From: Onchocerca volvulus | Lineage: Eukaryota; Nematoda; Chromadorea; Rhabditida; Onchocercidae | DNA: 64,000 bases | NCBI GenBank assembly: GCA_000499405.2 | Contig: HG738138.1 | Coordinates: forward strand, 930,001-994,000 | Direction: 5' to 3' | Program-made: the position numbers and the translations under genes | Shown: in pieces, positions 27,401 through 37,530 of the stretch | Layout of the letters: every line of letters starts with the position of its first letter | Numbering within the stretch: position 1 is the first letter of the stretch | The notes under the pieces: model-generated | What the model was told of the DNA's origin: nothing | The model's input: only the letters and a program-made list of their open reading frames with translations | The model's database searches: none

Positions 27401-28440
27401 GAAATGATCATCACAAGATGACCATTACAAAATATTACGAAGCAGAAGTTACACTCAATTATAGTCTCTTTCATCAGATATGTGAAAGATATTGAGCAGC
27501 TTTTAACTAATGTTGCTGGCCTCTCATCCCTAAAGCTTCATTGATTTTGATGAAATTTTCAAAAGCTCTATACTTTCATTCCGCTATCGCTTACCAAAAT
27601 GCTCTCTCTATTTGATTTAATTCAACTTTTTCAGAAAATTTCTTCCTTATCACTTTTTTCTTCCAAAAAAGAAAAAGAAAAAAAGTAAAGACTAAATTAA
27701 ATTTGAAGAAAAAAGAAAAATTTTAAATGAAAAATAGCAAAATTTTTACGGTTTCTCAAAAAAGTCCATTGGAAACTATTTGGAAAGAAAACTGGAAAGA
27801 ATTGACTGACATTTTGCACGATTTCAGAGCAGATTTAATGACCGGTGTTAATAAATGACCGGTATGAAACTTGTAAACAAGCTAATATAAAGTGGGATTA
27901 TTGAAAGAGAAGAGACAGGAGGAAGGGGAGGAGAAAATGGACAGCTGAGTTCAGTATTCAAGGAGAGAATTATAAATTAAGCGGAGGACACTTGGAGGAA
28001 TAATTCACTGGACTTTCCAATGTGATAAGCAAGATATAAATAAAATGAGAGAGACGGGAAGTGAAAAAATGACTAATTAATTAAAATCTCAATTTAACAA
28101 CGATTTTTTCACTTTCTCATAAAATGAAATATTTCTAATTTTCGTCCTGCAAAATCCCATCTCCTTCACTGGGCCAGCAATGCAATTGAATACACGCTAC
28201 AAACGTAACACTAAAACGTCATACGTGATAATACGTTTCTATATTTATTGCCACGTCTATGTTACGAAAAGATATAGCTACATTCATTCACGTAGTGATA
28301 TAAATTAATTAGAAAAAAAAAAGAAAGGAAAAGAAAAAAAGAAGAGAATGAAAAAGCGAAGATGAAACAACAAAACAGACTTCAACAAAATAAGCAAATC
28401 TTAAAAATTAAGCTTAACGTTTGTAAAGATAAGAGAGATG

Positions 28441-28472
<32 letters not shown>

Positions 28473-31400
28473 AAATGAGAATAAAGTGCAAAACTTGGAA
28501 CATTGCGAGACAAAAAAAAAAAAAAAAAGGACTAGTGAGCTACGAGAAGAGGGGGACTAAGGATTCAGAAATCAAAAATAAAAAAAAGTGAAATGAAATA
28601 TTTGTTGATTTAAAACTGATAAATAAAATGGATAATACTATAAGTGTAGGAAATATTTAAAAAAAAAAAATTCATTAAATTAAAAAGTTTTTCATTTTCT
28701 TTTAAGAAAAAAATTTTTTTTTATTTAAATTTTTAATGTGAATTTTTTTTTCTTCGGCAAAAAAAGTAAATAAGCTTCGAAGAACTTTTTTTTCGTTTTT
28801 TTCTTTTAAGAAATAAATTTATTTTGCTATTTCACATATAGTAATAAGCCTAAGTTTTATTCTCTTTCCAATATTCTTCCCTTATTCATTCCTTTCTCAT
28901 TTAACTAAATATTATATCATTTATTATTATTATTATTATTCAATTTATTTATTTCTACTAAACAATTCGAATTTTGCATATATTAAAACAATTAAATTGT
29001 ATTTTTGAACTTGAATAAAGTAGGAAGATATGAATGTAACGGGGTGGATCGGAGGAAGAAAAAGTAATGAAAAGATGAAGGAAAAATTGGGAAAGCGCGG
29101 GAGGCGGGGGAAAAATACGATATTCGGGAGAGGAGGAGGAAGATGATGATGAGTGTTTCAATGAATTAAAATTTAAACACAATCTTTAAATCAAGAATAA
29201 TAAAAGAATGAATTAAGCGAGAAAAGAGAGAAATACGAATATTCAACTTAATCATTTGTCATAAGATAAATAAATTAAGAAACAAACTTCAACAGTCTCT
29301 TTACATTTTCCATTCTATTTTGTTTATCAAAATTGCTCTTACGAAAGGTCGTAAAATGCATCAATTTATCGATAAATAGTGGATGATAATAGGTCTAGGG
29401 AAAGAATAAAAATGCTTCAAATTTCATTTTGAAAACAAAAGCTTCAATATTGCTTTAACTTTCAATGATTTGTTATTTCATGAATTCAACTTACATTTTG
29501 TATCATTTTCCTTCAATCTCAGTACAAAATAAAACGAAAAAAGAAATATTTGCATAGGTTTACTTTAATAATTCTAATCTATAATGATTGAAGCATACAA
29601 CTAATTGCAATATCATTTTGCTAAATTTATTGCTAGAATTAAATTTAATCAATAGAAATTGATGAATGATGATTACACTTATACAAATTTTGAACAAAAT
29701 CTGAATATTCCTGCCAAAGAGGGAGAGAGAGAAAGCAGATTAATAAAAAAAAAAGACACGAAAATCTTAAAATTTTTGGAAAAGAGTAAAAAAAGGAGGG
29801 AGAGGAAAAAAAGGAAAAGAAAAAGAGCAAAGTAATGAAAAATGAAAATGTTAATGAGTTTAGCTATTTTGGGAGGAAATGAAATTCAACATAATATCAT
29901 CAATTTTTAATGGATTTTTGCCCCCAAAAAAAAAGCAGTTAAAAAGAATCTATAAAAAATGAAATAAATACAATTTTAAAAAATAAAACTGACTACAATG
30001 AATAATGATATAGTAGATGGGAAAGGTAAATTATAAATTCTAAAGTGATTACCGATTATTACAGGTATTGACATTTTCTTCATCCCATACTTTGACGGAA
30101 TGGAAAAAAAAGAGAAAAAGTGGATGGAGAGGGCAAATACCAAACTATTCATTCATACCTTGATAGAATTTAAATTGAAAAAAAAAAAAGAAAAAAAAAA
30201 AGGAAGATAGGGGTATCAATTTTATTCATACCTGAATGAATTGAAAAAGGGAAGTTATAAAAAGGGAATGGGAGAAAAACTGTATCGTATTGTTGTCATC
30301 GTTAACTACGATTTCCTTCCATTTTACATTTGCAAGTAATTTTTTTGAGAAAAAAGAACTTTTTCTCGAAAAAATTTGGAAATAAAACAAATTATCATAT
30401 GGGACTAATTAATTGCTTGTATTTGAGAGTTTTATTGTAAGGAATATTTCACATATCAATCAATAATGGGTACTCAACAATGTTACACCACCACATATCG
30501 CCTTGAACCGAAACAATTAATTAAACCCCTAAGAATGTAATTGTAACACTAATTTGTGATAAAATTTAACACGCATACTATCTCATTTTCATTTGAAAAA
30601 TTTCGAGAATTTTAAAGATAACCTGCCGGAGTCACAGTAATGATTACCTAATCAAAAGGCATTATAACAATGTTTGCATATTTCTTCTTATAATTGTAAA
30701 GTTTGAATATTATATATTATAAACTAGAAATAATTACACGACCAATTCCGGGATTAACAAGACTATTCGGATCCTTCTAAGAGATATTTTACAAAATTTC
30801 GAAATACTAAATTTATTCTACTACTTGGCATTTAATTATCAATCTCTGAAAAAGAAAAATAATCTACTTGAAATATGATTTCATTTGCACTACAAAAGTA
30901 TCGAAAAATAATCAGCTCGAGAAAAAAAAGGGATCCAAGTTGATTTATTCCGAAAAAAACAAACTTTTTTCCATCATACTATCTAAAGTTCATTCAATAA
31001 TATTTCATCAGATAATCGAGTTCAATTTTTTAACATTCTTAATATTTTCATCATAATCTTCGAAATAATGCGATAATGGATCGAAAAGTTTCGGAACACA
31101 GAACTTCTAACTCGTTAAATTCAATTACTTGTTCCAAAATAAAAGAATATCTCAGAAATAATATAGTATTCAAAAAGGAATATATATAATCGTTAAATTA
31201 AAGCATATTATCACTGGAATAATTTCTTTCTATCTGCTAAACTCACAACATGAAACATGTTTATCAAAAATATCCTCAAAATATAATCCGTAATAATATT
31301 TATCATTAAATAACAAAATTAAAATTTTTCAAACAAAATACGAAAAAAATTACTAGAATTAGAGTAAAATTTAAATTTATATTTCGAAAATAAAAACAAA

Positions 31401-33613
31401 AACAAAAAAAGGAAAAAGAAAAGATAGCAATAGAAAAAAAAATTTTTTTTTTTTGAAAGGAGAAGAGAAATATAAATAAAATTCTTTAAAAAAAAAAGAT
31501 TAAAAAAAAGGAAAAGGAAGTTTATTGAATGAGTCTACTAAAAAGAAATTCTAAACAGAAAAAAAAAGTATTTTTGAAAAAAAATATATTTATTCGGGAC
31601 ATTTACCATAAAGATGGCACCAAGAGAACGACACCGTATTTGTTTATTGCTCCAAATTGGATATAGATTAAAAAAAAAAAGAAAAAAAAATTTACAATGA
31701 GTTACACATGGGTATAATGTGAAAAGTTTATTGGTTCATCAATTGGAAGAAATAAATAAAAGAGAATATAAAAATATAAATAAAAGGGAATATTTCAAAA
31801 ATAAAATTTAAGATTTTAAAATTTCTGTTAGAACAAATTAATTAATATTTCTTAGTATGTTAATATACCATAAAATGAATTTCTGGTTCATTTTATTACT
31901 TTATAACGGATAAGATTTTAATACGTATTGCAAATACAGCAATAACAAATCCAATGATATCTTTATCATTTGTCATTTCTACATCATTCCTCCTCTCCTT
32001 GTCCGATTAAGCAATACAAGTAATAATTGAAAATTTTTATTTAATTGATCAAATTTATTAAATAATACGAATGACAATCATATTTATTTTATATGATAAA
32101 TTTGGACGAAATTTAATTAAAATTAATTTCGTTCAATTTAACTAAGAACTTTAATTTGGTATCATTCATTAACGTTGTATTGTAAAGTCATTCTAGTTAA
32201 GTCATAATTTTTTTATTTCTTTTTTTTCTTCCAAACTTACCTTTCTTTGCTATTGCCTTTAATTTGATAATGGCAGTAGTGAAAATTCAAATGTTTGAGC
32301 ATTAACATAAAACTTTTACAATGATTTACATTTAAAAGTGCAAAAAATAATGGAAATTTTTCAAATGCCAATAGCGAATATTAACGAATTAAATCAATTC
32401 CATTCCATAATGTTATTCACTTAAACTGTGCATATAAATTATTTGTAAATGAGTTAATAAATATGCATATATTAAATATAAACATATATGAGTGATACTT
32501 ATATATCGATATATCTATAAATGTGTCAATAAAATAAGATAAGGATAGCAAGCATGAACTGAAGGGAATGTCTAGAAGCACTTTTGAAGTGATATTAGGA
32601 TATTGAAGAAAATAATGAAATTTCATAATATTAAAAGCAAGTTATGAACTTTATTAACATTCTAAAATAGTTGCTAATCGTAAACAAAAGGAAAAAAAAG
32701 AAAAAATTTCTTACAATAATCCGTACTTTTTAAGAGAGATAGTAAGGCTTTAAACATCGTAGTAAAATATAAAAGGTAAATATAGATCGATATAGGCTTG
32801 AGAATGAGAAAATGAAAAAAAATTTTTCTATTTTCTTTATGCAAAATAAGAAAAAAAAAAAGAATTTCATTTTGCTGCTACTTTAGCAAAAGAAAAAAAT
32901 GAGAGAAAGTAAAAAAAAAAAAGAGCATTTTCCCAATGGAAATAAATGTGTTAAAGGCTAATTCAGAATCAATAAAATGAGAATCAAATTTTTTTAAACC
33001 ATTCCTTCTTTTTTTTTTCTTCCCTCAACTAGGCTTTTTATCTCGTAGTAATGCCAAAAATGTCCTATCCAGTATCAGTAATAAAATTAGGCCTTCACTC
33101 TTTGTTTGGCTTAAAATAGCTTAATTTCAAGCTTTTCAAAATAAACTTGTTTTACTGGAAACAGGTATGTCCCTCTCTCTACTCTTTTTCTAATTCTCAC
33201 TCCTTTTCCTTTTTATTATTCATTGTAAGAAAATAATCCTTCGAACTTAAAATAATATTAGAAACATCGATGATACTGTTGATAAATACTTTTTTTGATC
33301 AAAGGTCATTTTAAGTTTTAAGATCATCGATGACAATGAGATGTGCCATTCCTTTGCTAAGAGTATAACTATATAACCTAGGCTTGTTTATCAAGTGTTT
33401 CAAATATATAACTATGCCTAAGATGTCAGACTTTACTGGCATAGACTAAAAAAGTACTTTTAGCGGTGTTATGAGCCAAGCTAGTGGAAATAGGACAGAA
33501 TTGTCATATATATATATATACATATCGAAAGGTTATTCTCAAGAGAGAATTACAACAATCTGTTCCCATTCCTTCATTGCTGTAAAGTGTCAATGTCAGA
33601 TCATCTTTGCGGG

Positions 33614-33648
<35 letters not shown>

Positions 33649-35205
33649 GTTTGGAATAATTGGAGACAAATAGAAGAAAATCTTTGGGGAGAATGAATGA
33701 CAGGGAAAAGGAAAACAGGTCATCTTCGTCAATTACTAAAACAATTCGAGAATTACTTCAAAAATAACTGAATTCAAAAATTACTTTAAAGATAACTGAA
33801 TTCATCTTTAAGCAAAATTTACACCCATCTTAATGATGAATAATAACATAAGCCAAATTATTACAATCAAGGAAGTGAACGAAATTCAGCAAATGCTAAT
33901 CATTCAATTAGACAATTTAATATCACTCAAGTACTAACAGATTAATGAGACAATTTCTGATTATTTTAAAAATGGAAAAATCAACCAAAGAGAGGAAGAT
34001 TGGAAATTTAATGCTGAAACTAATTTCATTAAGAAGAAAATTTTTTCTTGAATGACAATAAATAAATATATTTTTCGCAAAATGGAGAGTTCAATGAAAA
34101 AAAAAGAAAAATTGCTTTGTTTAAGAGAAAAATTCTGAAAATAATCTTGATTCGAGAATTTTCAGCAAACAGAATCTATTTATTATGATGATGCTGTAAA
34201 TTCTTCTCTTGCACTATGTAATAGGCACTTCTCCCCCCTGCACGACATATGATTCAATCCAAAAATTAAACTTCGTCAATTAAAGGAAAAAATAAGGAAG
34301 AAAACAATACTAGTTTATTTATAATAGTGATTCACGTATCAAAATGATTTCGGTCATTAATTATGCCAATTTTCAATGATGGCAATCATAGCAAAGTGAT
34401 ATTAAATTAGAAATAATTTTAAAATAATTGATAAACAGAAAAAAAACTGAAACATAATTTTGTAAAGATTGATAAGAACGATGGATAGGACTGGATATAT
34501 CTTGCATGTAAGCGATAAATTTTACATTCAGAAGTAACATTGTGCCTTAATTAACTTTTCTATTTGATCAGATAGATGATCAGATAGAAAAGTGAATTAA
34601 TTAAGACTAATGATTTAATCTTTGATTACTACATATAACTAGTAAGTATTGCATTTGAAATGATTTCAATTTTCCTTTAGCACTAGGCGAAATTTCCTTC
34701 ATCACTAGACATATTTTAATTTATGAACAAAAAAATAAAACTTTTTGCTTCATTCTTAAAATCTAAAACAAATTAGTGAATTTAGATTTCAAAAGAGTTA
34801 TTAAGATGCATTAATTATATTTTAACAACAATTTTTAATCAAATATCGAAAAAATTTGAAAAGTTCTAATAATTATAGTAACAACTGTATCATTAATTAT
34901 TCTATTTTTTGACCAAAAATATTAATTTAAATTTGAATATTTATCCTGTCATATATTTCAATATGTTATGAAGAAGTTACTTCTCATAGTATCTCAAAGA
35001 TTGCGATTTTTCATTCCGTTTACTTATAGAAATAATGCGAAAAGATTTGCGGAGGAAAGAAAGGGCCAAGTAAAGTAAATTATAATAAAAAATTACAGTA
35101 GAAAGTTACAGAATACCTTTCCACAATCGTTCGATTACTTTCACTATATCCTTTCAACTGCACATATGTATTCAATGATAATTACCATCATAGAAAAAGA
35201 AAAAA

Positions 35206-35236
<31 letters not shown>

Positions 35237-37510
35237 GGAAAAAGGAAAAACTAGCCAATTCATTTGTTGAAATATGTGAACTATTGATTGAATCAAATGA
35301 TCCTTCTTCATCACCCTGAAATTTCATCTTTTAAAATCGTTAATTTTATTAAATTCTCCAAAAATTATTGATTTGTTGCTACTGAAATATAAGAAATAAT
35401 TGGTTACAAGATTTCTTTGACGAACAATTGAAATGTTATTATTTGAATTATTAAAAACAAATTTTCCAGCAACAAAACAAGCACATCGGTAATTTAACTA
35501 TAATTATCACCAGCTTTGAAGGAATGATATATTGTATTCAATTTTAATCAGAAATTTATTTGAAATATTTGCAAAGAAATTAAAAGAAAAATGGATGAGA
35601 TAATATAATGAGAAAAACCGTTGCTAATTTCCATTTATATTAACCTGGGTTTTCATCTTGAGAAAATTTTTAATTTGGATCGATAAACTTCACTTTTCTA
35701 TCAGTTTTCCACAAATCCTCTACTTTGGAAAATTCGAAAATGGAATGAAAACTAAACTAGAAAAAAGAAAGAAATAAAAAGTACACCTTAAAAATCCAAT
35801 AAACTCGAGCAGGTGGATTTGATTCGGGTGGCGTGCAATTCCGCTGATATGGATCACCCAAATCGACACGTATAATTTCTGGTTCAGCTTTTGGAAAGTA
35901 TCGTATCCCTGAAATTTTAACTACTATTTTTATGATAAAGATAGTAAAACAAATATGAATGAAGTGAAACAAATAATAGAACGAACAAATCTTCAAATTC
36001 TAATTCCTTCAAATAAACAAAATTGTTTAAAATGGTTTCGCACTAATTATTTCAAATTCTCGTCAATACTTTCTGAATTTAAGTAATATATTGATTAATC
36101 TGAAGCATTTAAAATATCTGACGGAAACAATTTCTATCCAACAATTGATTTCCAAATAGATGATCATCTACCTCATCTCCTTACCGATAAAAATATTTGA
36201 TTTTAGGTTGACAATTTTCTACCGAATAATTAAAATAATCAACAATTATCAGTTATAATTTCAATTTCAATGTCATCGAAATATGCAAGTCTTAAAAAAG
36301 AATAAGTAATTGATAATTTACGGAACTTTTGACTTTTAGTATGACAATAGTAAAGGAATTCGAAGGAACACTAACATGTTTGTTTTAGAGTAATCTTCTC
36401 GGATATAGCAGTACCATTATCATTTGTCGCTTCACACTGATAAACACCTTCATCGGCAGCAGTTAATTTAGAAAAAACAAATGATCCTTCGCTCGGACGT
36501 TGAGCGATACGATCCGAATACATTGCTAAATTGAACGGTTTACCGTTCTTTTTCCATTTATATCTATAAATTAAATCTTTTTTTAATTAAAAATTAATAT
36601 TGTTTTCAACTTTTTTCTCATCTTTCAATTTTTATTACATTCAAATTTCATGTCATCTATTGTAAACTGACCTTGCAAATCTCTTCAAACATTCATATTT
36701 AATTTAGTCCTTTCAACGTATATCAATAATGTATGACTACGTGATACATCCATTTATCATTAGCCGTATATACGTCAAAGGCATGGAAATCTTTTTAATG
36801 CATGTTATATGCAAATTTTTTAATTTAATATTTGTCGGAAAATTTTGAAAGATGTAATTATTGTAAACAAGAGGTGTTAAAGGTCAAGAAGCGCGAAGAT
36901 AATTTCAAAGAGATCAACGAGCCGATAAACATATTTACCGCCAAAACGACAAACATGCTTGCCGCCAAAACGCTCCAGTTAACTAATAAATAAACACGAG
37001 AAGAACTCTTTTCCCCAATATCCGAAAAATAAAAAACATACCCAGGAGATGGATTACCATCAGCAATGCATCGTAGTGTTCGTTCTTTTAAATAATCTAA
37101 ATTAAGGCCATTGGAAGCCTGGGTTGATTCTAACGTAAAATAAATAGTAGGATCGTTAGGCTCGTGAATGAAACGCGGTGGCGCTGGTATTGTGGACCAA
37201 TCAATAATGTTACATTTTACTGAAAAATAAATAAATACATAATTTGAAACATTGACTGATAAATTTTAATACTATCCATATTTATATCTCGCGCATTTCA
37301 AATTAGATATTAGTTTTTCTTTTTTTTTTCTTTTTTCGTATTATTTAAATTTGGTCCAACTCAAATAGAAGATTTCTAGAAGGTTCTAATTTTAAAAAAT
37401 ATCCATGCTATTCATTTGAATATAATAACACTGAAAGAATGTAACTTACCACAGCAAATAAGTATGAAGATCAATAACCTATAACGTATGAACCTCGTTA
37501 TTAATGTCAT
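9624..37510 (-). CDS. sax-7: SAX-7 / L1CAM-family cell adhesion molecule, long form
   Basis: Homophilic neural adhesion receptor of the plasma membrane. It comprises 28 coding exons (5' to 3'): 37450-37510, 37042-37219, 36376-36563, 35787-35908, 30738-30776, 24613-24757, 22786-22885, 20454-20638, 20054-20179, 19644-19817, 19230-19418, 18915-19004, 18376-18506, 17804-17963, 17235-17355, 16917-17064, 16545-16760, 16286-16393, 15995-16183, 15819-15908, 15464-15668, 14971-15157, 14747-14898, 11880-12050, 10669-10809, 10168-10366, 9804-9919, 9624-9703. The total is 4011 nt, 1336 residues; human L1CAM is 1257. Order: signal peptide, Ig 1-6, FnIII 1-5, helix about 1212-1234, tail. Diagnostic tail strings are [33 protein letters not shown] and C-terminal STFV. 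Every splice junction keeps phase. In C. elegans SAX-7 maintains neuronal and dendrite position; function here is inferred from family. The 30738 microexon is the only uncertain coding exon. Confidence 0.95.
10669..12050 (-). other. sax-7: SAX-7 fifth FnIII domain (two exons)
   Basis: Exons 11880-12050 and 10669-10809. The first encodes [20 protein letters not shown] and [16 protein letters not shown], the FnIII B and C strands with the conserved Trp. The second encodes [11 protein letters not shown], the typical F-strand Tyr signature, and a linker to the membrane. The 1070-nt intron between them (10810-11879) shows no other exon. Confidence 0.9.
12051..14746 (-). other. Long sax-7 intron (2.7 kb) before FnIII-5
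   Basis: This region has no coding exon. It holds A-rich runs (12300-12330, 12365), a TA microsatellite at 12643-12662 and a pyrimidine-rich stretch on the plus strand at about 13130-13600. The flanking exons join in phase across it (C|TG). Confidence 0.75.
14747..15157 (-). other. sax-7: SAX-7 fourth FnIII domain, exons 14971-15157 and 14747-14898
   Basis: The domain opens [11 protein letters not shown], then [20 protein letters not shown] (B-C strands, Trp present), and ends [20 protein letters not shown] (E-F strands). A 72-nt GT-AG segment at 14899-14970 splits it. That segment is a multiple of three and stop-free, so retention would insert 24 residues without breaking the frame. I treat it as an intron, because removal gives a continuous FnIII ([12 protein letters not shown]). 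Confidence 0.88.
14899..14970 (-). other. sax-7: 72-nt in-frame intron in FnIII-4
   Basis: Donor GTTAAT, acceptor GTTTTTAG. Length is divisible by three and no stop codon occurs in the sax-7 frame, so retained transcripts would stay translatable. Confidence 0.75.
15464..16183 (-). other. sax-7: SAX-7 third FnIII domain with furin-type cleavage sites
   Basis: Exons 15995-16183 (second half), 15819-15908 and 15464-15668. The middle exon encodes [19 protein letters not shown], a strongly acidic loop, then RSKR (914-917). The next exon begins LRRLKREVS, giving a second R-x-K-R (923-926). L1-family proteins, including nematode SAX-7, are known to be cleaved by a proprotein convertase in this domain into two fragments that stay associated. 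The domain ends [20 protein letters not shown]. Confidence 0.9.
15995..16760 (-). other. sax-7: SAX-7 second FnIII domain exons
   Basis: Second half of 16545-16760, all of 16286-16393, first half of 15995-16183. Key segments are [20 protein letters not shown] (B-C strands with Trp), [25 protein letters not shown] (F-G strands) and [12 protein letters not shown], which matches the conserved end of FnIII-2 in L1 proteins. All introns are phase 0. Confidence 0.92.
16545..17355 (-). other. sax-7: SAX-7 first FnIII domain exons
   Basis: Exons 17235-17355, 16917-17064 and first half of 16545-16760. It begins DVPNPV, typical of the Ig6/FnIII-1 junction, continues [20 protein letters not shown] (C strand) and ends [20 protein letters not shown], a strong FnIII F-G signature shared across L1 proteins. 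Confidence 0.93.
17804..18506 (-). other. sax-7: SAX-7 Ig domain 6 (two exons)
   Basis: Exons 18376-18506 and 17804-17963. The cysteine pair is C557 ([10 protein letters not shown]) and C611 ([11 protein letters not shown]), with Trp in YEWRVNGK between them. Confidence 0.93.
18915..19418 (-). other. sax-7: SAX-7 Ig domain 5 (two exons)
   Basis: Exons 19230-19418 and 18915-19004. The cysteine pair is C464 ([10 protein letters not shown]) and C514 ([14 protein letters not shown]), with W476 in VNITWD. An N-glycosylation sequon (NVT) overlaps the first strand. Confidence 0.93.
19644..20179 (-). other. sax-7: SAX-7 Ig domain 4 (two exons)
   Basis: Exons 20054-20179 and 19644-19817. The cysteine pair is C364 ([10 protein letters not shown]) and C421 ([13 protein letters not shown]). 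In the C strand the usual core Trp is Phe (ISFFKNG, F376), a conservative but uncommon change. Confidence 0.92.
20454..22885 (-). other. sax-7: SAX-7 Ig domain 3 (two exons)
   Basis: Exons 22786-22885 and 20454-20638, joined across a 2.1-kb intron as [16 protein letters not shown]. The cysteine pair is C273 and C322 ([11 protein letters not shown]). The second exon's donor is GTCGTT, weaker than the others, but reading on meets a stop within six codons, so a donor is needed here. Confidence 0.92.
20639..22785 (-). other. sax-7 intron, 2.1 kb
   Basis: No coding exon. It contains several A/T homopolymers (a 38-A run near 21446-21483) and a GA-rich stretch near 21653-21676. Confidence 0.75.
22886..24612 (-). 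other. sax-7 intron, 1.7 kb
   Basis: AT-rich with no supported exon on either strand. Confidence 0.75.
24613..24757 (-). CDS. sax-7: SAX-7 exon: second half of Ig domain 2
   Basis: Starts in phase 0 with [13 protein letters not shown] and gives the second Ig2 cysteine in [20 protein letters not shown] (C217). It ends at a basic linker KNRRRA that leads into Ig3. The acceptor is ATTTTCAG and the donor GTAAGT. Two different upstream exons are phase-compatible: the 30738 microexon (long form) and the 24801 exon (possible short form). Confidence 0.93.
24801..24845 (-). CDS. sax-7: Possible alternative first exon of a short SAX-7 form
   Basis: ATG followed by 14 more codons reads [15 protein letters not shown], a hydrophobic signal-peptide-like start. 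It ends at a good GTAAGC donor. A 43-nt intron ending ATTTTCAG joins it in phase 0 to exon 24613-24757. C. elegans sax-7 is known to make long and short forms that differ at the N terminus, the short one lacking the first two Ig domains. The predicted short form would begin with half of Ig2. The first ATG of the long form also encodes MTLI. The call is inferred from sequence, and no transcript evidence is available. Confidence 0.5.
25532..25745. repeat. Polypurine/polypyrimidine tract, about 200 nt
   Basis: The plus strand is almost entirely A and G (GAGGACGAGGAGGAAAAGGA and similar), so the sax-7 sense strand is pyrimidine. The plus-strand frame translates to a run of Arg, Lys and Glu that I regard as a composition artefact, not a gene. 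Confidence 0.75.
26041..26185. promoter_or_regulatory. GC-rich island with GCCGTC repeats
   Basis: A sharp local rise in GC within very AT-rich intron DNA, centred on GACGCCGTCGCCGTCGCCG. It lies about 1.2 kb upstream of the possible short-isoform first exon, where an internal promoter would be expected. Regulatory function is inferred. Confidence 0.35.
28441..28471. repeat. Poly(A) tract
   Basis: About 31 consecutive A in a sax-7 intron; another 17-A run follows within 80 nt. Confidence 0.9.
30738..30776 (-). CDS. sax-7: Candidate 39-nt microexon in Ig domain 2
   Basis: Acceptor ATCTCTTAG, then AAG through CGT (13 codons, [13 protein letters not shown]), then donor GTAATT. It is phase 0 at both ends and fits between VYWIFK (35787-35908) and GTIYFHH (24613-24757). 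L1 proteins have a similar-length stretch here between the Ig2 Trp and the next strand, so some coding sequence is needed in the 11-kb gap. This is the only in-phase candidate I found by eye; a better one could exist. Confidence 0.55.
33617..33645. repeat. (TA)n microsatellite
   Basis: About 14 TA units; a shorter TA run lies at 33506-33521. Confidence 0.9.
34547..34605. repeat. Inverted repeat / hairpin
   Basis: Arms CTTTTCTATTTGATCA and TGATCAGATAGAAAAG, extended outward by TTAATTAA on one side and TTAATTAAG on the other after a small bulge. The loop is about 6 nt. It lies in a sax-7 intron. Confidence 0.7.
35787..35908 (-). CDS. sax-7: SAX-7 exon: first half of Ig domain 2
   Basis: Encodes [20 protein letters not shown], the first Ig2 cysteine C167 ([18 protein letters not shown]) and the core W180. 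The NPPARVYW motif is characteristic of L1-family Ig2. It ends in phase 0 at donor GTGTAC. Confidence 0.95.
36376..37219 (-). other. sax-7: SAX-7 Ig domain 1 (two exons)
   Basis: Exons 37042-37219 and 36376-36563, joined as [15 protein letters not shown]. The cysteine pair is C71 (RTLRCIADG) and C123 ([13 protein letters not shown]), with core W83. The start [13 protein letters not shown] is typical of L1 N-termini. The intron between contains a 24-nt tandem duplication (36927-36972). Confidence 0.94.
37450..37510 (-). CDS. sax-7: SAX-7 start exon with signal peptide
   Basis: ATG at 37510 opens [20 protein letters not shown], a basic N-region then a hydrophobic core, continuing VKC in the next exon. 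The donor is GTAAGT, phase 1. It is the only signal-like ATG in phase with Ig1. Confidence 0.9.
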
Positions 37511-37530
37511 CACGGCCTGAAAGAAAAATT
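37511..37530 (-). promoter_or_regulatory. 3' splice site just upstream of the sax-7 start codon
   Basis: TTTCTTTCAG followed by GCCGTG and then the ATG. An acceptor 6 nt before a start codon is typical of nematode spliced-leader trans-splicing; a cis-spliced 5' UTR intron is the alternative. Confidence 0.6.

Larger units (their letters stand above)
24846..30737 (-). other. Large sax-7 intron with internal-promoter candidates
   Basis: 5.9 kb upstream of the putative short-form start. It holds a polypurine tract (25532-25745), a GC-rich island (26041-26185) and many A/T runs, including about 31 A near 28441. No supported exon was seen. Confidence 0.6.
30777..35786 (-). other. Large sax-7 intron, 5 kb
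   Basis: AT-rich with A/T runs, TA microsatellites (33617-33645) and an inverted repeat at 34547-34605. No supported exon. Confidence 0.65.

Noticed and set aside
31580..31640. Segment encoding [16 protein letters not shown] as the missing Ig2 exon
   Set aside because: There is no acceptor in the needed phase; the only AG gives an immediate in-frame stop.
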